Both the position numbers and the translations under genes were made by a program. From Collybia mongolica (Eukaryota; Basidiomycota; Agaricomycetes; Agaricales; Clitocybaceae): a stretch of DNA of 64,000 nucleotides. A model generated the notes under the pieces. That model was not told where the DNA came from and did no database searches. It saw only the letters and a program-made list of their open reading frames with translations. How positions within the stretch are numbered: the first letter of the stretch is position 1; each line of letters begins with the position of its first letter. This document shows positions 1-12,448 of this stretch, one piece after another. Location: NCBI GenBank assembly GCA_013420905.1, contig JAAXNY010000013.1, positions 1,488,001-1,552,000 of the forward strand. The letters are read 5' to 3'.

Positions 1-220
1 GGCGTGTATGGTGCGCGGGAGGTGGTATTTATGTGTTTCTTCTGGTCCTACTAAATTATCCAGAAATGAGTGATGCTGGTTTTTAGAGAGTACCTTTTTT
101 TGGCCCGTGAATTATTGAAATTCCGCTTGAGTCAACCTCAGATTGTGGAGGGCAGGCGGTAGGTAAAAATTCACACTGTTCGTACATAGTTTCCTTACAC
201 AAGCTTACAGATCATCTGCA

Positions 221-2463
221 TCAAAAACCCGCCTGTGCAGCGGCCCTTTCTGCGATGGAACCCCTCGGCTCCCAAGCCTTAACGTGTGTGGTAGATCCCT
301 TCTTCCCATACACGGCATCTGGATCCTCACCCCAAGCCCCGCCCCCAGGAGTTTCAATCAACAACCTATCTCCTTTCCCCATCCACACCGTCGCCTTCCC
401 ACCAATGTTGATTTCGCGAGTACGGTTCTCGCTCTGATCATCAAAATCACCATCCTCTTCGCGCAGTTGCTTTATCCATGTGTTCTTCCCAAGTGCACCC
501 GGGCCTCCGCCCTCCATACCATATGGTTGCCTTGTGCGTCGCTGAAATGAGTGAGTAGATATTTACAAAACAACAAGAGAACAATCATACCTCCGAAAGG
601 ATGGAAACCTGCATGGGCTCTAGAACCTCTAGTTCGCGAACGACGCCCTCTCCTCCATGCCACTTGCCAAGACCGGCGGATCCATGCCGGAGACCGAATT
701 GGTGGAGCATCACAGGGTACCGCCGTTCAAGGATCTCGACATCTCCAATCCTTGTGTTAGTGATGTGAGTGTGAACTCCGTCGGTGCCATGCCAGCTTGG
801 GCCAGCACCAGATCCACCCGCGATGGTCTGGTGTTTAAGGTTAGAACAACAAAACATGTTTAAATCCGTGTGATATCTACCTCATAGTATCCCCATCCTG
901 CAATGCTCTTTCCTTCCTTGTCTTTCCCTCCAGCGCCAAAAGTAAGGTTGCTGTAAGGAGTTGTCAGGGTAAGGGTGTATTGTGAACAACTTCAAACATA
1001 CTTTGTGCAGCCCTGACTGGCAGCTGCCGCGTGGAACGCTTTGAGAACAACGTCTACAATCCGCTGAGACGTCAGAACGTTTCCACCGCACACAGCGGCT
1101 GTGCGTGAGGGTGACAATAATGATTTTGGTGGAATTTTTACTACAGCTTTCGTGTTAGTCATGTTAAAATGTTCGATAGATGAAACGCACTTTCTAGGGG
1201 GACTAGGCATCCTGCGTTCAAAGGGATATCCAGGTCTAACATGGAACGCATGCAATATATGACAGCGGAATGTACTACAGATATTGGAGCATTGAGGTTT
1301 CCCCGTACTTCTGATCCTGTTCCAGCGAAGTCCAAGATGGCGGATCCATCCGTTTCGTTGATTTCCACTTGAAGGGTGATCTGGATAGCAAAATAAATAA
1401 ATTAACGTAAGCCTTCCTTGAGGGCGCGTACAGGTGACCCGTCATCCAAATAGTCGATCGCGGTAAGGATGTTTGTCCCAGCCCTTTCGGCGACATCACG
1501 AAGGAGATTTCTGACCGACATCTCGGCATTGGCGCGGATATGGTACATGTACTCTTGTACAGTCTTGAGTCCGTAATCCTCCACAACTATGTTGATGGAG
1601 AATCAGCAAAAAATAGTCTGCAAAATTATCGCGTACTGGCATGAATTAATTGTATCCCCTTGTGGTTTGCTGCAATTTGCTTGAAGGGGAGTTATTTCAG
1701 GACGTCTAGAGGGTATTGCGCTGAGACTCACAGCTTTAATATCGCTCTCAACATCTCGGATATTTCGGCACCCCGAACTTCCAGGATATTGACTCGGCTT
1801 GTCCACCATATATTCTACCAGTCCTTTCTGATCAAACACACCTTCGTCTACAATTTTGAAGCTCATGATTTCTGCGCCCTCCTCAAAGATGTTGACTGAT
1901 GTCGGGGGCATGGAGCCAGGTAGGATGCCCCCGATATCTGCGTGATGTCCTCGAGATGCTGTGAAAAAGATGATCTCTTTTGAACTTGAATCAAAAACAG
2001 GGGTTATCAGGGTAATATCGGGAAGATGTCTGTGGAACGCCTTCAGCAGTGACTATCAACGAAGGGTGTAGGACGTACGATCCTCCAGCATGGGGTGAGT
2101 TTGTCATTAATACGTCGCCTTCTTTAAGGTTCTTTCCATGCAGGTTCATCTGATATTTTACCGCACTATGTGTAACCGGCTTAATGACGAGTTTTATAGA
2201 ACGAGCGGTCTAACTCACAAGCTCATCGATCCTAAGTGAATGGGGATGAATGGTGCATTGGCGACCAAATCTCCATCCGGGGCGAATAATGCACACGAGA
2301 AGTCCAACCTCTCTTTGATGTTTGTACTGATGGAAGTCTGCTGCAAAGAGCGGCCCATCGCCTCTGCGACACTCATGAAGCGATTTGCAAAAAGTGTAAG
2401 GAGGATCGGATCTGGTCCATTGCTTGAGGTTTGGGGATTGGAAGCTTGGTCGATATCGGGCAT
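221..2463 (-). CDS. Hydantoinase B / 5-oxoprolinase C-terminal half, stand-alone
   Basis: The protein matches the hydantoinase-B half of eukaryotic 5-oxoprolinase, the ATP-dependent enzyme that opens 5-oxoproline to glutamate in the cytosolic glutathione cycle. It opens with the [19 protein letters not shown] block, then [65 protein letters not shown] and the C-terminal [18 protein letters not shown]. Coding blocks lie in several frames and join through clear short introns. For example, the intron at about 2059-2110 restores [16 protein letters not shown], and 2166-2218 is another. Start is the ATG at 2463, just before the conserved block; stop at 221. The usual fused enzyme is about 1,270 residues with an N-terminal hydantoinase-A half holding the ATP site. 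Here that half is absent and the UBR7 gene begins 450 bases upstream on the other strand. It is either a truncated oxoprolinase with intact splicing or a genuine B-only protein; activity alone is doubtful. Confidence 0.85.
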
Positions 2464-2909
2464 ATTGAGGTTATCGTTGAGACTGTTTTATGGCTGTTTC
2501 GTTGAAATCAGAGTTTCTTAATCTCAACACTTTCCGCTATCCCAGCAAGTTCCGCCCGAATTCCGGTGGTAGTGTTAAGAGTCGCAAAGTATGGCGACAC
2601 GCTCTAAACACTGTATATTTGGAGTAACTGGATCGGGAATATAGGTGAAGACTGGGAGGGTGGAGCGGGTTAACCTGTGTGCTACTGTCGCTGGACGTGA
2701 GGTCACATCAATAATCGCCAGTTGGACAATGGTCAAGGCCGGAAGCTACCGGTCCGGGATAGCGTTGACTAACATTTGTGAGAATGTTCAATGGCCCATC
2801 AGCCGCGTTCACGCGTACGACTACCTTCAATTCAGGACGTCGATTGCGTATTAAACATTTAACCAACTTTTTTAGGAGAACTATCTTCGCACACATATTC
2901 CTCTCTGAC
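2464..2909. other. Divergent intergenic region
   Basis: This 446-base gap lies between the divergently read hydantoinase-B gene and UBR7 gene and should carry both promoters. The minus strand has short open stretches (about 2521-2590 and 2708-2911), but they do not align with the missing hydantoinase-A half. No clear TATA box or repeat is visible. Confidence 0.5.
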
Positions 2910-4520
2910 ATGTCCTCTACACTCGCAGAGTATCTGGCTTCTCAAGAGGAACTCGTACAGGAAGCAGCTTTGGCGCTACCACACCAATTTTCACAATGCT
3001 CTTACCCCTTGGGGGCTCTTAGGTTTGACCCCTTCCCTTCTGCGAACTCCACGCGCTGAAAGTAACTTGCAAAAAGACAAGCGGTGTATCTGTGCCTTTC
3101 ATGTCCAGAAGCCCGAGGACTTTGTTCGGCGTGCTCCATTGCGTGCCATACCGACCATGACCAGATTGAACTGTGAGGATAAGTTCAAGGTCCTGATGCT
3201 GATATTAAATTTGTCCAAAATCACTTTTAGTTTTCCCAAGCGTAATTTCCGTTGCGATTGCCCAACCACCAGTGTTGCCCACTCGTGTTCACTTCATAAA
3301 ACATTGGAAGAAGAGAATACTTCTAATATGTATGGCCAGAATTTCAAAGGTCTATTTTGCCGTTGTGGGAGACCATATGATCCAAAAACGGAGCGCGAGA
3401 CGATGATACAATGTCTCGCGTGCGAAGTTCGTTCCCTTACGTTCGTATGGATTTCTTGATTGACTATAATGGAATCGTTAGGATTGGTTCCACGAATCTT
3501 GCTGCAATCTACGGGACCGGCCATCTTCTCATAAACCCTCTCCAGAACCAAACCCGCAAGAAACGGGAGGAACGCGAGAAATCCATGATGATAGTATATC
3601 AGAGGCGTCATCCTCGGGCCTACCTCCACCGCTTATTTCTGGTTCCGAATACGAGGCTTTCATATGCGGCGCATGTGCATTGAAAAATGAGACCCTCAAG
3701 AGATGGGCAGGAACGCCTGGTGTCACCATTGTCGTTCGACAAACCCCTAACAGTCCCTGGAAGTGCTTCATTGATAATCTATCCTCAAGAGAATTAGTCA
3801 ATTTTGAAAGAGCTCCTTCCCGTCCGATCACTGGTGCTAAACGCCCCCTCTCCCCTTCAGATGCCGCCATTCCCGAAGCTAAAAGAACTCGGGGGGTGAC
3901 TACATCTCCTGCATCAGGCTTTTGCCTTGCTCCCAAATCAAACTCTATCGCTCAATCCATCTACGCGAACATCGGAGCACCTGCAGAACACTCCCTTGGA
4001 TCGGGTGACCTATTCTTATCTGAGAACTTTCGGGAACGGTGGTGTCATTGCTCACTCGTAAGTGTCTTTACTCCTCCTTTCACATGTTAGCTCATTTTCC
4101 AGTGCTTACCGCCGCTTGCGAGGGACTCATATCTTTTAGAAGATGAAGAAACATACGAGCCGCCTGAGGATCCCGACTCAGGTAAAAATTCCGTATACTC
4201 CTCCTCGGATTCCGATGCCATCGTTGTAATTACTGGAATTAACAATCTACAGGTCTATCATTGGAAGAACTAGGTATGCGTGCCTTAGAGCGACTCCCGC
4301 GTGATAGAGCGATAGATGGGATCCGCGCATTCAACGGTATGAGGTCAGTAGTGTGTTCATTTTCTTTGACCTCTTGCTTATCGAGGTGTCGTCTCTCATC
4401 AGGGACGATCTTGTCAGATATTTGCGTCCTTTCGCACAGGAGGGGAAAGTGGTAAATGAGACTGACGTTCGAGAATTCTTTGCTGCTTTAACAGATGCTG
4501 CAAAGAAAAGTCGTAAATAG
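2910..4520 (+). CDS. UBR7: UBR7-like E3 ubiquitin ligase (UBR box + PHD finger)
   Basis: The product is a UBR7/Mlo2-type protein: a putative ubiquitin ligase with an N-terminal UBR-box zinc domain and a PHD-type finger. The N-terminus reads MSSTLAEYLASQEELVQEA, followed after an intron by the Cys/His-rich YLCLSCPEARGLCSACSIAC-HTDH segment, then FPKRNFRCDCPT, the highly conserved EENTSNMYGQNFKGLFCRCG, the finger CRCGRPYDP...CLACEDWFHESC, and the C-terminal PHD-associated FICGACALKNETLKRWAGTP. About seven introns restore one frame; the one ending at about 3230 joins IEL to FPKRNF. A basic, probably nuclear-localising stretch (GAKRPLSPS...EAKRTRG) lies near 3835-3890. The last exon ends DAAKKSRK with a stop at 4518-4520. 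All Cys/His ligands I can follow are present, so the gene looks intact. Confidence 0.92.
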
Positions 4521-5751
4521 GCTGAATCGACACACCGTTTATACACCTTCCGGTCTGACATCACACACCGATAGAGAATATGCTACACAATCCTGGTATA
4601 GACCCAAATAACATCAACCATCACCATCACTAAGCTAATGTCGCTGTATTTGCAACTCTTCTTTGTTCGCAGACACCTTCGATCTTTCCGTGGACTTCCC
4701 CCGAATCAGTGCCCCACTCACCTGAAACGACACATGGCTTATTCCCTTCGGCTTCATCAAGGTACCGCCAGCGGCGGAGTTCACATGTACTTAGAGTGAC
4801 ATAAACAGTCATTATGTTCTCATCAGGGCCCGCCGCCGAAATGTAATTTCTAAAGAACGTATCAGATACACCTCGAATGACAATGGTCAAACGTTGATCA
4901 AGTCACGTTGACAAAGCGTCCAAGATGAATGATACGTCTCACCAACTGCTAACGCTCTTCTAGTACATTTCTACCCCCAGAAATACTAAGTTTCTAACAA
5001 GAATTCTTCGTTTTGTGATCGCTTGGGAGATTGATATGAACCGTCTTTCGTAAATCCCACATTCGGGTCGGGCCCACGATAAAACCGTGCTAACTTGGCT
5101 CTAAATCCATACCGATGACCGGCGTCGCTCCCTTGATCGTGTCCCGTGACCCACGCTCTGGTGACTTGTGGTACCAGTAAATCCGCTCTTCTTACGGCGA
5201 TCCTGTCCGACGACTCGTTGAGAGGATTTGATGTTTTGTCGCTTGAGATTTTTTGTTCAATATATCTTACCGCAATCATTTTCTCTGAAGGCTCCAATGA
5301 GCCAGATGCAAACCCTCCATCTTTGCTATTCATGAGTGTTGATATTTTATCTAGAGGCCTCTGCCCGATACCCTTCTCGAGTATCACATATTGCTCCCCA
5401 AATAATAAGTCATACCCAGGCTCGTCATTCAATCGGAGAGTAAAACCCTTCATTAGGGAATATAAGGGCGCTTTAAGGTCAGCTCCCGCGGCAGTTTTTT
5501 ATAATACATTCGGGGATAGGAGAAGCCATCAACTCAAGGCTGTTGAAAAGGATGGTATTTCTGATAGATTCGTTGTTTAGTCTGGACTTACTGATTATAA
5601 AACTACAAAGGGGCGTGATGTAGTAAATACAAGTTAGTAATAGATACTGCATGTGTAGGACTTGGCGTCAGGGGTTTCAATGTGATGATGGATCAGGTGA
5701 ATTAAAGGATGTGAGATCGAGATGGAAAAGATAGGTCGGGCAGCACAGGGA
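4521..5751. other. Gap with one weak ORF, no recognised gene
   Basis: This 1.2-kb stretch lies between the 3' ends of UBR7 and the acyl-CoA oxidase-like gene. It contains two overlapping antisense open frames (minus 4986-5453, plus 5146-5580), neither recognised. No repeats or RNA genes are visible. Confidence 0.4.
4986..5453 (-). CDS. Possible hypothetical protein, 155 aa
   Basis: An uninterrupted 155-codon frame encodes a charged protein starting MKGFTLRLNDEPGYDLLFG and ending in a Lys/Arg/Gln-rich tail. I recognise no domain, signal peptide or membrane segment. A 144-codon frame on the other strand overlaps most of it (5146-5580), so one or both may be chance. I favour the minus frame slightly because its composition is more hydrophilic and balanced. 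It could also be an exon of a longer spliced gene. Confidence 0.25.
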   Translation of the reverse strand: MKGFTLRLNDEPGYDLLFGEQYVILEKGIGQRPLDKISTLMNSKDGGFASGSLEPSEKMIAVRYIEQKISSDKTSNPLNESSDRIAVRRADLLVPQVTRAWVTGHDQGSDAGHRYGFRAKLARFYRGPDPNVGFTKDGSYQSPKRSQNEEFLLET

Positions 5752-7594
5752 CTATAGCACGGCCTGCAAGAATTCTACATCTGGTGTCGCGGATCCAGTG
5801 TGGACGGGTAGGGCCGCCAAGTATGCCTTCCATGAAGCATCTGACACGATTGGTGCGGAGATATATTTGTCGATATCGAGCTGGGACAGGAATGAAGCGA
5901 GGTGAGGGAGCATGGATGTGACTGCAGCATCTTCACGGATGCGCTGGTTTATTCGAGAAATACCACCTTTCTCTGAATACCAGGCGGAATCCTGGCGTAT
6001 CACGACACATTCATAAACGTCGAGAACGGGCTGGGGTAAATTTGCCTTTACAGCCGCGGAGTATGCAAGCGCGTGACCCATGGCTTCGACGACGACCTGC
6101 GATTGCGGGAGGATTAATGAATTGAACGATTCACTCCTATGGTCCCCTTTGATAGACTTCAGGAGTTGGATATTTTCCTGCAAAACGGAGACAGCGTGAC
6201 GTGCCAAGATAGACTCTTCAGGATCAGGAAGGGAGACGTCATAACGTTGCAGGAGTAACTCGGAAAATAAGCGGATGCATAAGGTGAGAATATCTCCTTC
6301 TGCAATGATTACCCCTTTGCCATCGTTCTAATTTTGACTGTGAGAAATCACGGACCGAGGGAAAGGAAGAGAACATACCTCTATTCGCGCCATATAGTTG
6401 TGCTCAAAGGTCCCTTGTGCTCCACACCGTTCCGCGACTTCGGGTATACAACGCTGAAAATGTCGACACACAGTTGTTTTTAGGATGACGGACATTGCAT
6501 GCCTGATACGGTGGTCTGATGTGCGCTCCATGGCTTCTTGTACGAATTTGGGAAACCAGTTCGCCATGACCATCCCTACTGCAGTTGCGTGAGCGATTGG
6601 CCATTGCTGTGTACGGAAAGTAAGGATAGGAACGGGTTCGTTGCCTTTCCCGAGTAGACAGCGATGCATCGAGTACCGGCCGCCTATGTAGGCGACTGCT
6701 TTGATGGCTGATATCCATGGCGCAGGGACAGCCATTGTCCCCAGAGGGATTCGCCAAACCTCGTTCCACCATGCCTCCAGTGGTTGGGATGGCGGTGAAA
6801 GATCGAAAATGTCAGAAGCGACGAGGGAGGTGAAAGGTAGGTGCACGTGGTTAAAGCGAGTGATGGAGAAATCGAGTGGTGCAGTTCCACTCCGAGGGGG
6901 AAGACGGATGGATTCGACTCCAGAAAACATTTCCCGTTCGTTGCATATTGGCACAACGAAAAAGCGACATCCGCGGTCTTCACTGTTAACAATTAACCGA
7001 GCCATAACCAAAGCTACCTTGGGTATTCCAAACGATGGCGTGGAAGCAGGCATGAACCTACGGTATGGTAAGGCAGACATTCGGGACCGCTCGTGGTACG
7101 GAACACTTACTTGGCTGCTTCCTCACGCGGGGTGTTAAGAATATAGCCATCGGAGGTTCTTGTCGCAGTCGTTTCAATGTTAAAAGCATCCAATCCATGG
7201 CCACGTTCCGTCAGAAGATAGATTCCAACCGTGTCAAATCGCAGTAGGCGATCGACTAGAGGCTTGAGGTCTGGACGTTTCTTTAGATGTCGAGAGAGGG
7301 TACCAATCGCCAGTCCTACATGTGCAGCAAGCACGGTGAACATGGCAATGTCGAGTGAACAAATGGGGTCGGTGATCATGGCCCAGAATTTGGGAGAACA
7401 AAATTGTACATCTGATGCACACAGGCCTATGCAGAAAGGAAATGAGCGCCACCTTGAAGCGTAGCAATGAGACACTAACGGTAAGTCTGCATAACCAGCC
7501 TGGCTCGTTTATAAGACAACGAGACGCGTTCATCTGGTGAAAGCAGTTCCACTTTAGTTTGGAAGAGGGGATGAAGATATAACTGGTTAGCCAT
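5752..7594 (-). CDS. Acyl-CoA oxidase / acyl-CoA dehydrogenase-like flavoenzyme
   Basis: The product resembles fungal acyl-CoA oxidase-like enzymes, which oxidise acyl-CoA with FAD in peroxisomal beta-oxidation or specialised acyl metabolism. I place the start at the ATG at 7594 because it gives MANQLYLHPLFQTKVELLSP, leading into ERVSLSYKRARLVMQTY as in this family. An intron at about 7470 joins TYR to LCASDVQFCSPKFWAMITD. Later blocks are LLTERGHGLDAFNIETTATR, ILNTPREEAAKFMPASTPSF, GIPKVALVMARL, and the C-terminal RCGAQGTFEHNYMARIEGVI with IAEGD, where the catalytic base Glu is expected. The last exon ends EFLQAVL at 5752. Estimated length is near 590 residues, somewhat shorter than the usual 650-700. 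No clear C-terminal SKL signal is seen, so peroxisomal location is not supported by the sequence. Confidence 0.85.
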
Positions 7595-9450
7595 GGTGGG
7601 ACGGTTAGGAGTAAAGGTGCTCTAAAGTCTACTCCTTTATGTACTTTCAGTAACTCCATTTTGGGAAAAAGAAATACTCGTCTGTGATATTCATACATTG
7701 CGGTCACCCAACGCCCATGTATGTTTACTAGCCGAAAATGGTCGTAAGTTCTATACGATGTCATGCGCAAATTCATACTTGAGCGGGCCACAAGGTTTGA
7801 GAATTCTGCCGAAAAGACAGATCAAGGGGATCGGCAAAGCATTCCAGCAAGGGTTATGTCAGATAGAAGGCTATCAGCGTGTGCTTGATTCAAACTCCTG
7901 TGGTTTACACACCGAAAGCATCTTCGAATGCCATAATTAGTTTTCCGAAGTATTTCGTAGCCTTTCATGTCTGAAAATGGACCTTTACTTGCATGGCAAA
8001 TTGTGACGGGGGTGAGAACGTCAGGTTTACTCAAGCATTATGTATAGTGAAAAGAAGGCCAAAGTGATCAGCCCTGGAGCGTATTATCCCGTTCCATTCG
8101 GGAGCCTTTAGAAACACTTCACTGTGTACCATACACTGGTCACGGTAACCCAGATTGGTCAACTCTTGTTGAATTTGTAGAAGCCTGGCGTCCACAAGGT
8201 CACCAATAGAGTCTTTGGGTTAGAAAAAAGCCACATACGGCCTTGTAGGGGTACCCCGAGCTCCTGCCGCACAGCTTGGACTACAATCATGGTCAGGATG
8301 ACACCGAAAAGTTCGAAGACGGAAGAGGCAATGAGATTTCTCCGGACATCGGGCCAACCATGTCAACCTCGTTCTAGCTTACATAATCCTATTTCTTTTT
8401 TTTTTTTTTCGCGTGGAAATCCGAGTATGATCTTTCTCCTTCAAGCTGTTACCGTTGCGTTAGGTTATCAATTCTTCTTCATCACGTCTCTAAAGCTCGC
8501 GAGCATGACACATGGCGCGACCCGGTTTTCCTCAACACCTGATCCAGACAGTAAAATCTTACTGAAGCATTGAAGCCATCTTCAAGTAGGAATACTATAC
8601 TGCAGTACTAGCGGTTCATAAACGAAATATGAACTAGTTTACACGTTGAGTCAGGAGTTCAACGTTCAGCATTCGGCCGGATTTTCAGAATCGCGTGTAT
8701 ATTACGAAGCGTCGTGTGTTCTGACAGACTTAACGGGAAACCCGATCCCTTGGACACGTTCTGGCTGTCTGACGAAACGCCCTGAACCGTTTTCTGATCA
8801 CCTTCGGGATCCAAAGAAGACAACCAGAGTTAACTCCATGTTGCCCGCTTATCCCACATTTCCGAAACCCCACAAAGCCGCCACAACGTCCTAGCAAAGC
8901 ATCCAATACACTCAGCAAACAATCATCCCGATAAAAGCGATGGGTCAACGGGTCAATATATTACAGATAGATGACTCAGAGGCACGAGACATAGACTTTT
9001 GGAGCTCTTCCTCAGTTATTATCCGCTTTCCAATTCTAATGTATGTATTTCTAGCTTGTTCCTGACATGCTGGCAAAACTCGGGAACCTCCTTGGCACGC
9101 GCACATCTCAATCAAGTGGGCGTATGGCGGCGCAAGAGACCAGTGTGTGTTTGGTTTGCGGAGATTTATTTTGTGTCTTTTCGCAGTTACCGGAAAACGG
9201 AGGTGACCTGTGGTGCCCTATTAACCAGGTCGGGGCCAGTCTTGCAGGGAGTTCTGGTTCTGTGTATTCTCGTCATGCTGCCGAGAATATCAAGATGTGC
9301 ATTCAATTTGGGCGAGAAGCCGTTTGCCGATGTGCCGCTTGCGGCGTAGACATGGGAAATTATCTGTGAGAGTTAGATTATAGTATTGGTGTCTGACCCA
9401 CTCTTCTGACATGTGCTTGGGTGTAAGGGCGCCCATCTCCCCCCACGATA
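7595..9450. other. Long gap with weak minus-strand coding signal
   Basis: These 1.86 kb separate the acyl-CoA oxidase-like gene from the MFS gene. A poly-T run of about 15 lies near 8396-8410. On the minus strand, at about 8040-8360, two frames read like protein (GVILTMIVVQAVRQELGV, then QIQQELTNLGYRDQCMVHSE) and could be joined by a short intron, but I find no convincing start and no family. The plus-strand frames here look like chance. Confidence 0.4.
8035..8360 (-). pseudogene. Possible unrecognised coding remnant
   Basis: The minus strand reads WPDVRRNLIASSVFELFG followed by VILTMIVVQAVRQELG, then shifts frame across a GTATGT...CTAAC...AG stretch into ARLLQIQQELTNLGYRDQ, CMVHSEVFLKAPEWNG and a stop near 8035. 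The composition is more protein-like than neighbouring shadow frames. No upstream exon, start codon or known family could be assigned. It may be the 3' end of a decayed gene or chance. Confidence 0.2.
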
Positions 9451-11461
9451 ATGCCAACCACAAGAGTGGATGATGCTTTGAATTCATCGAACGGAACTGT
9501 GTACACATCTAATGAGGGAAGCTCAAATTCTCTTACCATGTCCCTTTCAAAGCGGGACAATGAGATTACCTCCCGGGACCCGGAGACCCATGCAACTCAA
9601 GCCACTACAACTCCTCAGTTCCCTGAGGGTGGGATAAAGGCCTGGCTCACGGTTATCGGAGGGTGCGTTCATGACCCTCAACGTTGATCTCCTACGATAA
9701 ACAACCAACCAGGAGCATGGTTACGTTCTGTACGTTTGGAGTGGTCCAATCATTTGGCGTATACCAAGACTATTATACAGTGAGACCTGTGGTGGCAAAT
9801 AAAATTGGACGAGTACACTCACACAGGTCGCAGCGAGTTTCACTTAGAGAACATACGCCATCTGCAATTAGTTTCATCGGATCGATGCAAGTCTTTTTTG
9901 TTTTCGCAGTGGGACTGCCTGCCGGTCGCCTTTTCGATGCTGGATATTTCCATTATTGTCTTGTAGGGGGATCACTTGTATATCTTTTCTCGTACGTCGA
10001 TCCACACATCCGAACGTAGCTTTCTAAAGGAACCATTATCGCAGAATATTCATGTTATCCCTCGCCCAACCTCACCACTACTATCAGACCTTCCTTGCCC
10101 AGGGGGTAGGAATGGGCCTGGGGATGGGATTGATGTTTTTGCCGGCCCTGACAGTGACGTCACATTACTTTCGAGCTAGGAGGTCCCTGGCAATGGGGGT
10201 TGTCATAGCTGGTATACTCACTTCGTACCCACTTTATCAATTCATTGATCGGGCTATGATAGGATCCAGCCTGGGTGGTTGCCTGTATCCAATACTCTTG
10301 AACAATGTTCTCAACAACACATCCGGATTTGCAACAGGTATCAGGTTCGTAGCCAGTGCTACTGGACGGAAGTACTGGTACTGACGGGGTTTTAGGGCGG
10401 TAGCATTCATGGATTTGGGCCTCTTAATTATCGCGAACTCCATCATGAGAACGAGACTACCATCTAAACCCTCAGAAACTAACAACGCGTCGACATCAAG
10501 AGAAGTCTTAACCGACGTTCCCTATCTGATATTCGTACTGGGATCCTTTATGGTAAGTATAATTCATGGTTTGGGTCACGGCAGCTCAATGTGATCCCTC
10601 CCAATTCTCCAGATATTTTGGGGAGTTTTTGTCCCGTGTATGTTTTACTTGGGCAGATAGATTAGATTCTCATTGTTGGGGGACAGTTTTTTATCTTCAA
10701 CTCTACGCTGCGAAACATAGTGTTTCCCAAACCATGGTGAAATATGCGGCAAGTCGGTATGTACATCTTGTGCATATCGCGTTGACCTTGATTATTATAG
10801 ATTACAATCATGAACGCGTCCTCGATCTTTGGAAGAACTGTTCCCAATTTTCTAGCGGATATATATGGGCCTCTCAACAGTGAGCAAACCGATTGTATTG
10901 TTTCTTCTCTGACCAGACTTTAGTCATCATCCCATCCAGTGTCATTTCAGCAGCGTTGGTCTTTGCCATGTTTGGTGCCACTAGCACTGCGGGGGTAATT
11001 ATCTTCGCTGTCTTCTATGGGTTTTTCTCTGGAGGAGGTGAATGGCCTGTCTGTACCGAGACATTGATTCCTAAACTCTACCACTCAGCCATCTCGGTTG
11101 TGACTCCAGCTGCTGGGTCTTTTGTAACCCGTGCTGATCATTCAGATCTTGGGTAGTCAATTCCAAATCTTCTTATCCAGTGCGAATTATTCATGCTCAT
11201 TTAATACAGGACCCGAATTGGCATTTTATCATTTAGTCTAGCGTTCGCATTATTAACCGGAAATCCCATCGCTGGAGCACTCCTAGCTCCGCCCCGCTAC
11301 AAATGGTACCAACCCATGATATTTGCAGCTGTTCGTGTCGTTCCTATCCTCTCATCAAACCAATGATCAAATAGTTCTAGGTTGTCGTATTTGGAGGTTC
11401 AGCCTTTCACCTAATTGCACGAAGGGCCCTTGTGAGAAGAAAGGGCACAAGTCGAGTATAA
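9451..11461 (+). CDS. MFS transporter, monocarboxylate-permease type
   Basis: This is a major facilitator superfamily protein of the fungal monocarboxylate permease-like group, a 12-helix plasma-membrane transporter. After a hydrophilic N-tail comes FPEGGIKAWLTVIGG, then VVQSFGVYQDYYT, HTPSAISFIGSMQVFFVFAV, GLPAGRLFDAGYFHY, the Gly-rich QGVGMGLGMGLMFLPALTV, YFRARRSLAMGVVIAGSSLG, FYLQLYAAKHSVSQTM, MNASSIFGRTVPNFLADIYG and a last helix FGGSAFHLIARRALVRRKG. I can place twelve introns that keep one frame throughout. One of them, 10749-10800, uses a GC donor (gcaagt). The stop is at 11459-11461. The transported compound cannot be told from sequence. The neighbouring monooxygenase and acyl-CoA oxidase-like genes suggest, but do not show, a small metabolic cluster. 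Confidence 0.9.
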
Positions 11462-12448
11462 GGGTCAGGAATTGTATTCCCGTCTAGTTGCATGTCTAGA
11501 TGAAGCAAGGTTGAACGACCTCCGACACCTGTCACCATCATTGTCATTACTCGCTCATCGACGTCGCCTCCAGCCTTGGCCTGTATTTGTGTGTTGCCAG
11601 GATACATACGTTGCATGAAGGCTTCATCAGTCGCAGCTGCAGTCGCCATGACAATCATGGCGGGTACACAGATAGATCCATGAAATTGTGTCACTTGGCG
11701 TGTCATGCAACGTCACCCAGATATATTGCTAAGCGCGCATTTTAGTTACTCTTATTGTTTTAGAACAAATAATACACGGTGTTCTGCAATGTAAAATTTA
11801 TCAGCAAAACGTGCTCCTTCAACGACTTTACAGTTGGAAGTTTGCTGTATAGGTTCATTGGGACTGTACTTACGTTGCTTGTGCTGTGTGTCGGGTGGGG
11901 TATGACCTCAGATTCGAGGTCACTTGCAATTATGAGGAGCATACCAAATTCCCGGCGGCTTAGTTGGACATGCGGCGATCATAAAGATAATATTAATATT
12001 GATCATAGGATGAAACGTGGTTAATCGAGGAAACTCGACCCTGACGAAACGCCATCGTGTTCTTCCAGAGTCCCAGCCTTAGCCTCTCATATGTGGTATG
12101 TCAAATAGATCCACAATAGGGTCACCCCACAGTCCCTCTGCTCCTATTTCACTACATATACAGAGTCATTGCTCATGCCGCCCCATAGCATAAACAGGCA
12201 TCGGCAGAACAAACGATGCCCGCACAATATGATCAACTTTCTAGTTCTTCACGTGGCCGGGGAGCACACGCCAACTTCCCATATCATCAAGTTGATCTGA
12301 TGGTTCTTTTGCGGCGATTTTTGTATACAAACGACGTGCGGGGTAGTACGACGGCCCCCATTCATAGCGACCCCCCATGTCAAATTCCTGTTACGATTCA
12401 CCTCATTCAATGCCTGGTCATATATCTGTTTATCCACGCCGCTCATCG
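11462..12448. other. Intergenic region, MFS to monooxygenase
   Basis: This gap of about 1 kb lies between two plus-strand genes. It holds only short open frames, the longest on the minus strand at 11407-11706, which overlaps the MFS 3' end and is not recognised. It presumably contains the monooxygenase promoter; no distinct motif stands out. Confidence 0.5.

Noticed and set aside
5146..5580. 144-codon plus-strand frame
   Set aside because: It overlaps the minus-strand frame 4986-5453, has no recognisable domain, and reads like translated non-coding DNA.
8394..8410. Poly-T run as a possible retroelement tail
   Set aside because: The bases beside it do not match the conserved LINE 3' end (GTTGAAGGA), and no duplication flanks it.
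11407..11706. 99-codon minus-strand frame after the MFS gene
   Set aside because: It overlaps the last MFS exon in antisense and has no recognisable family.
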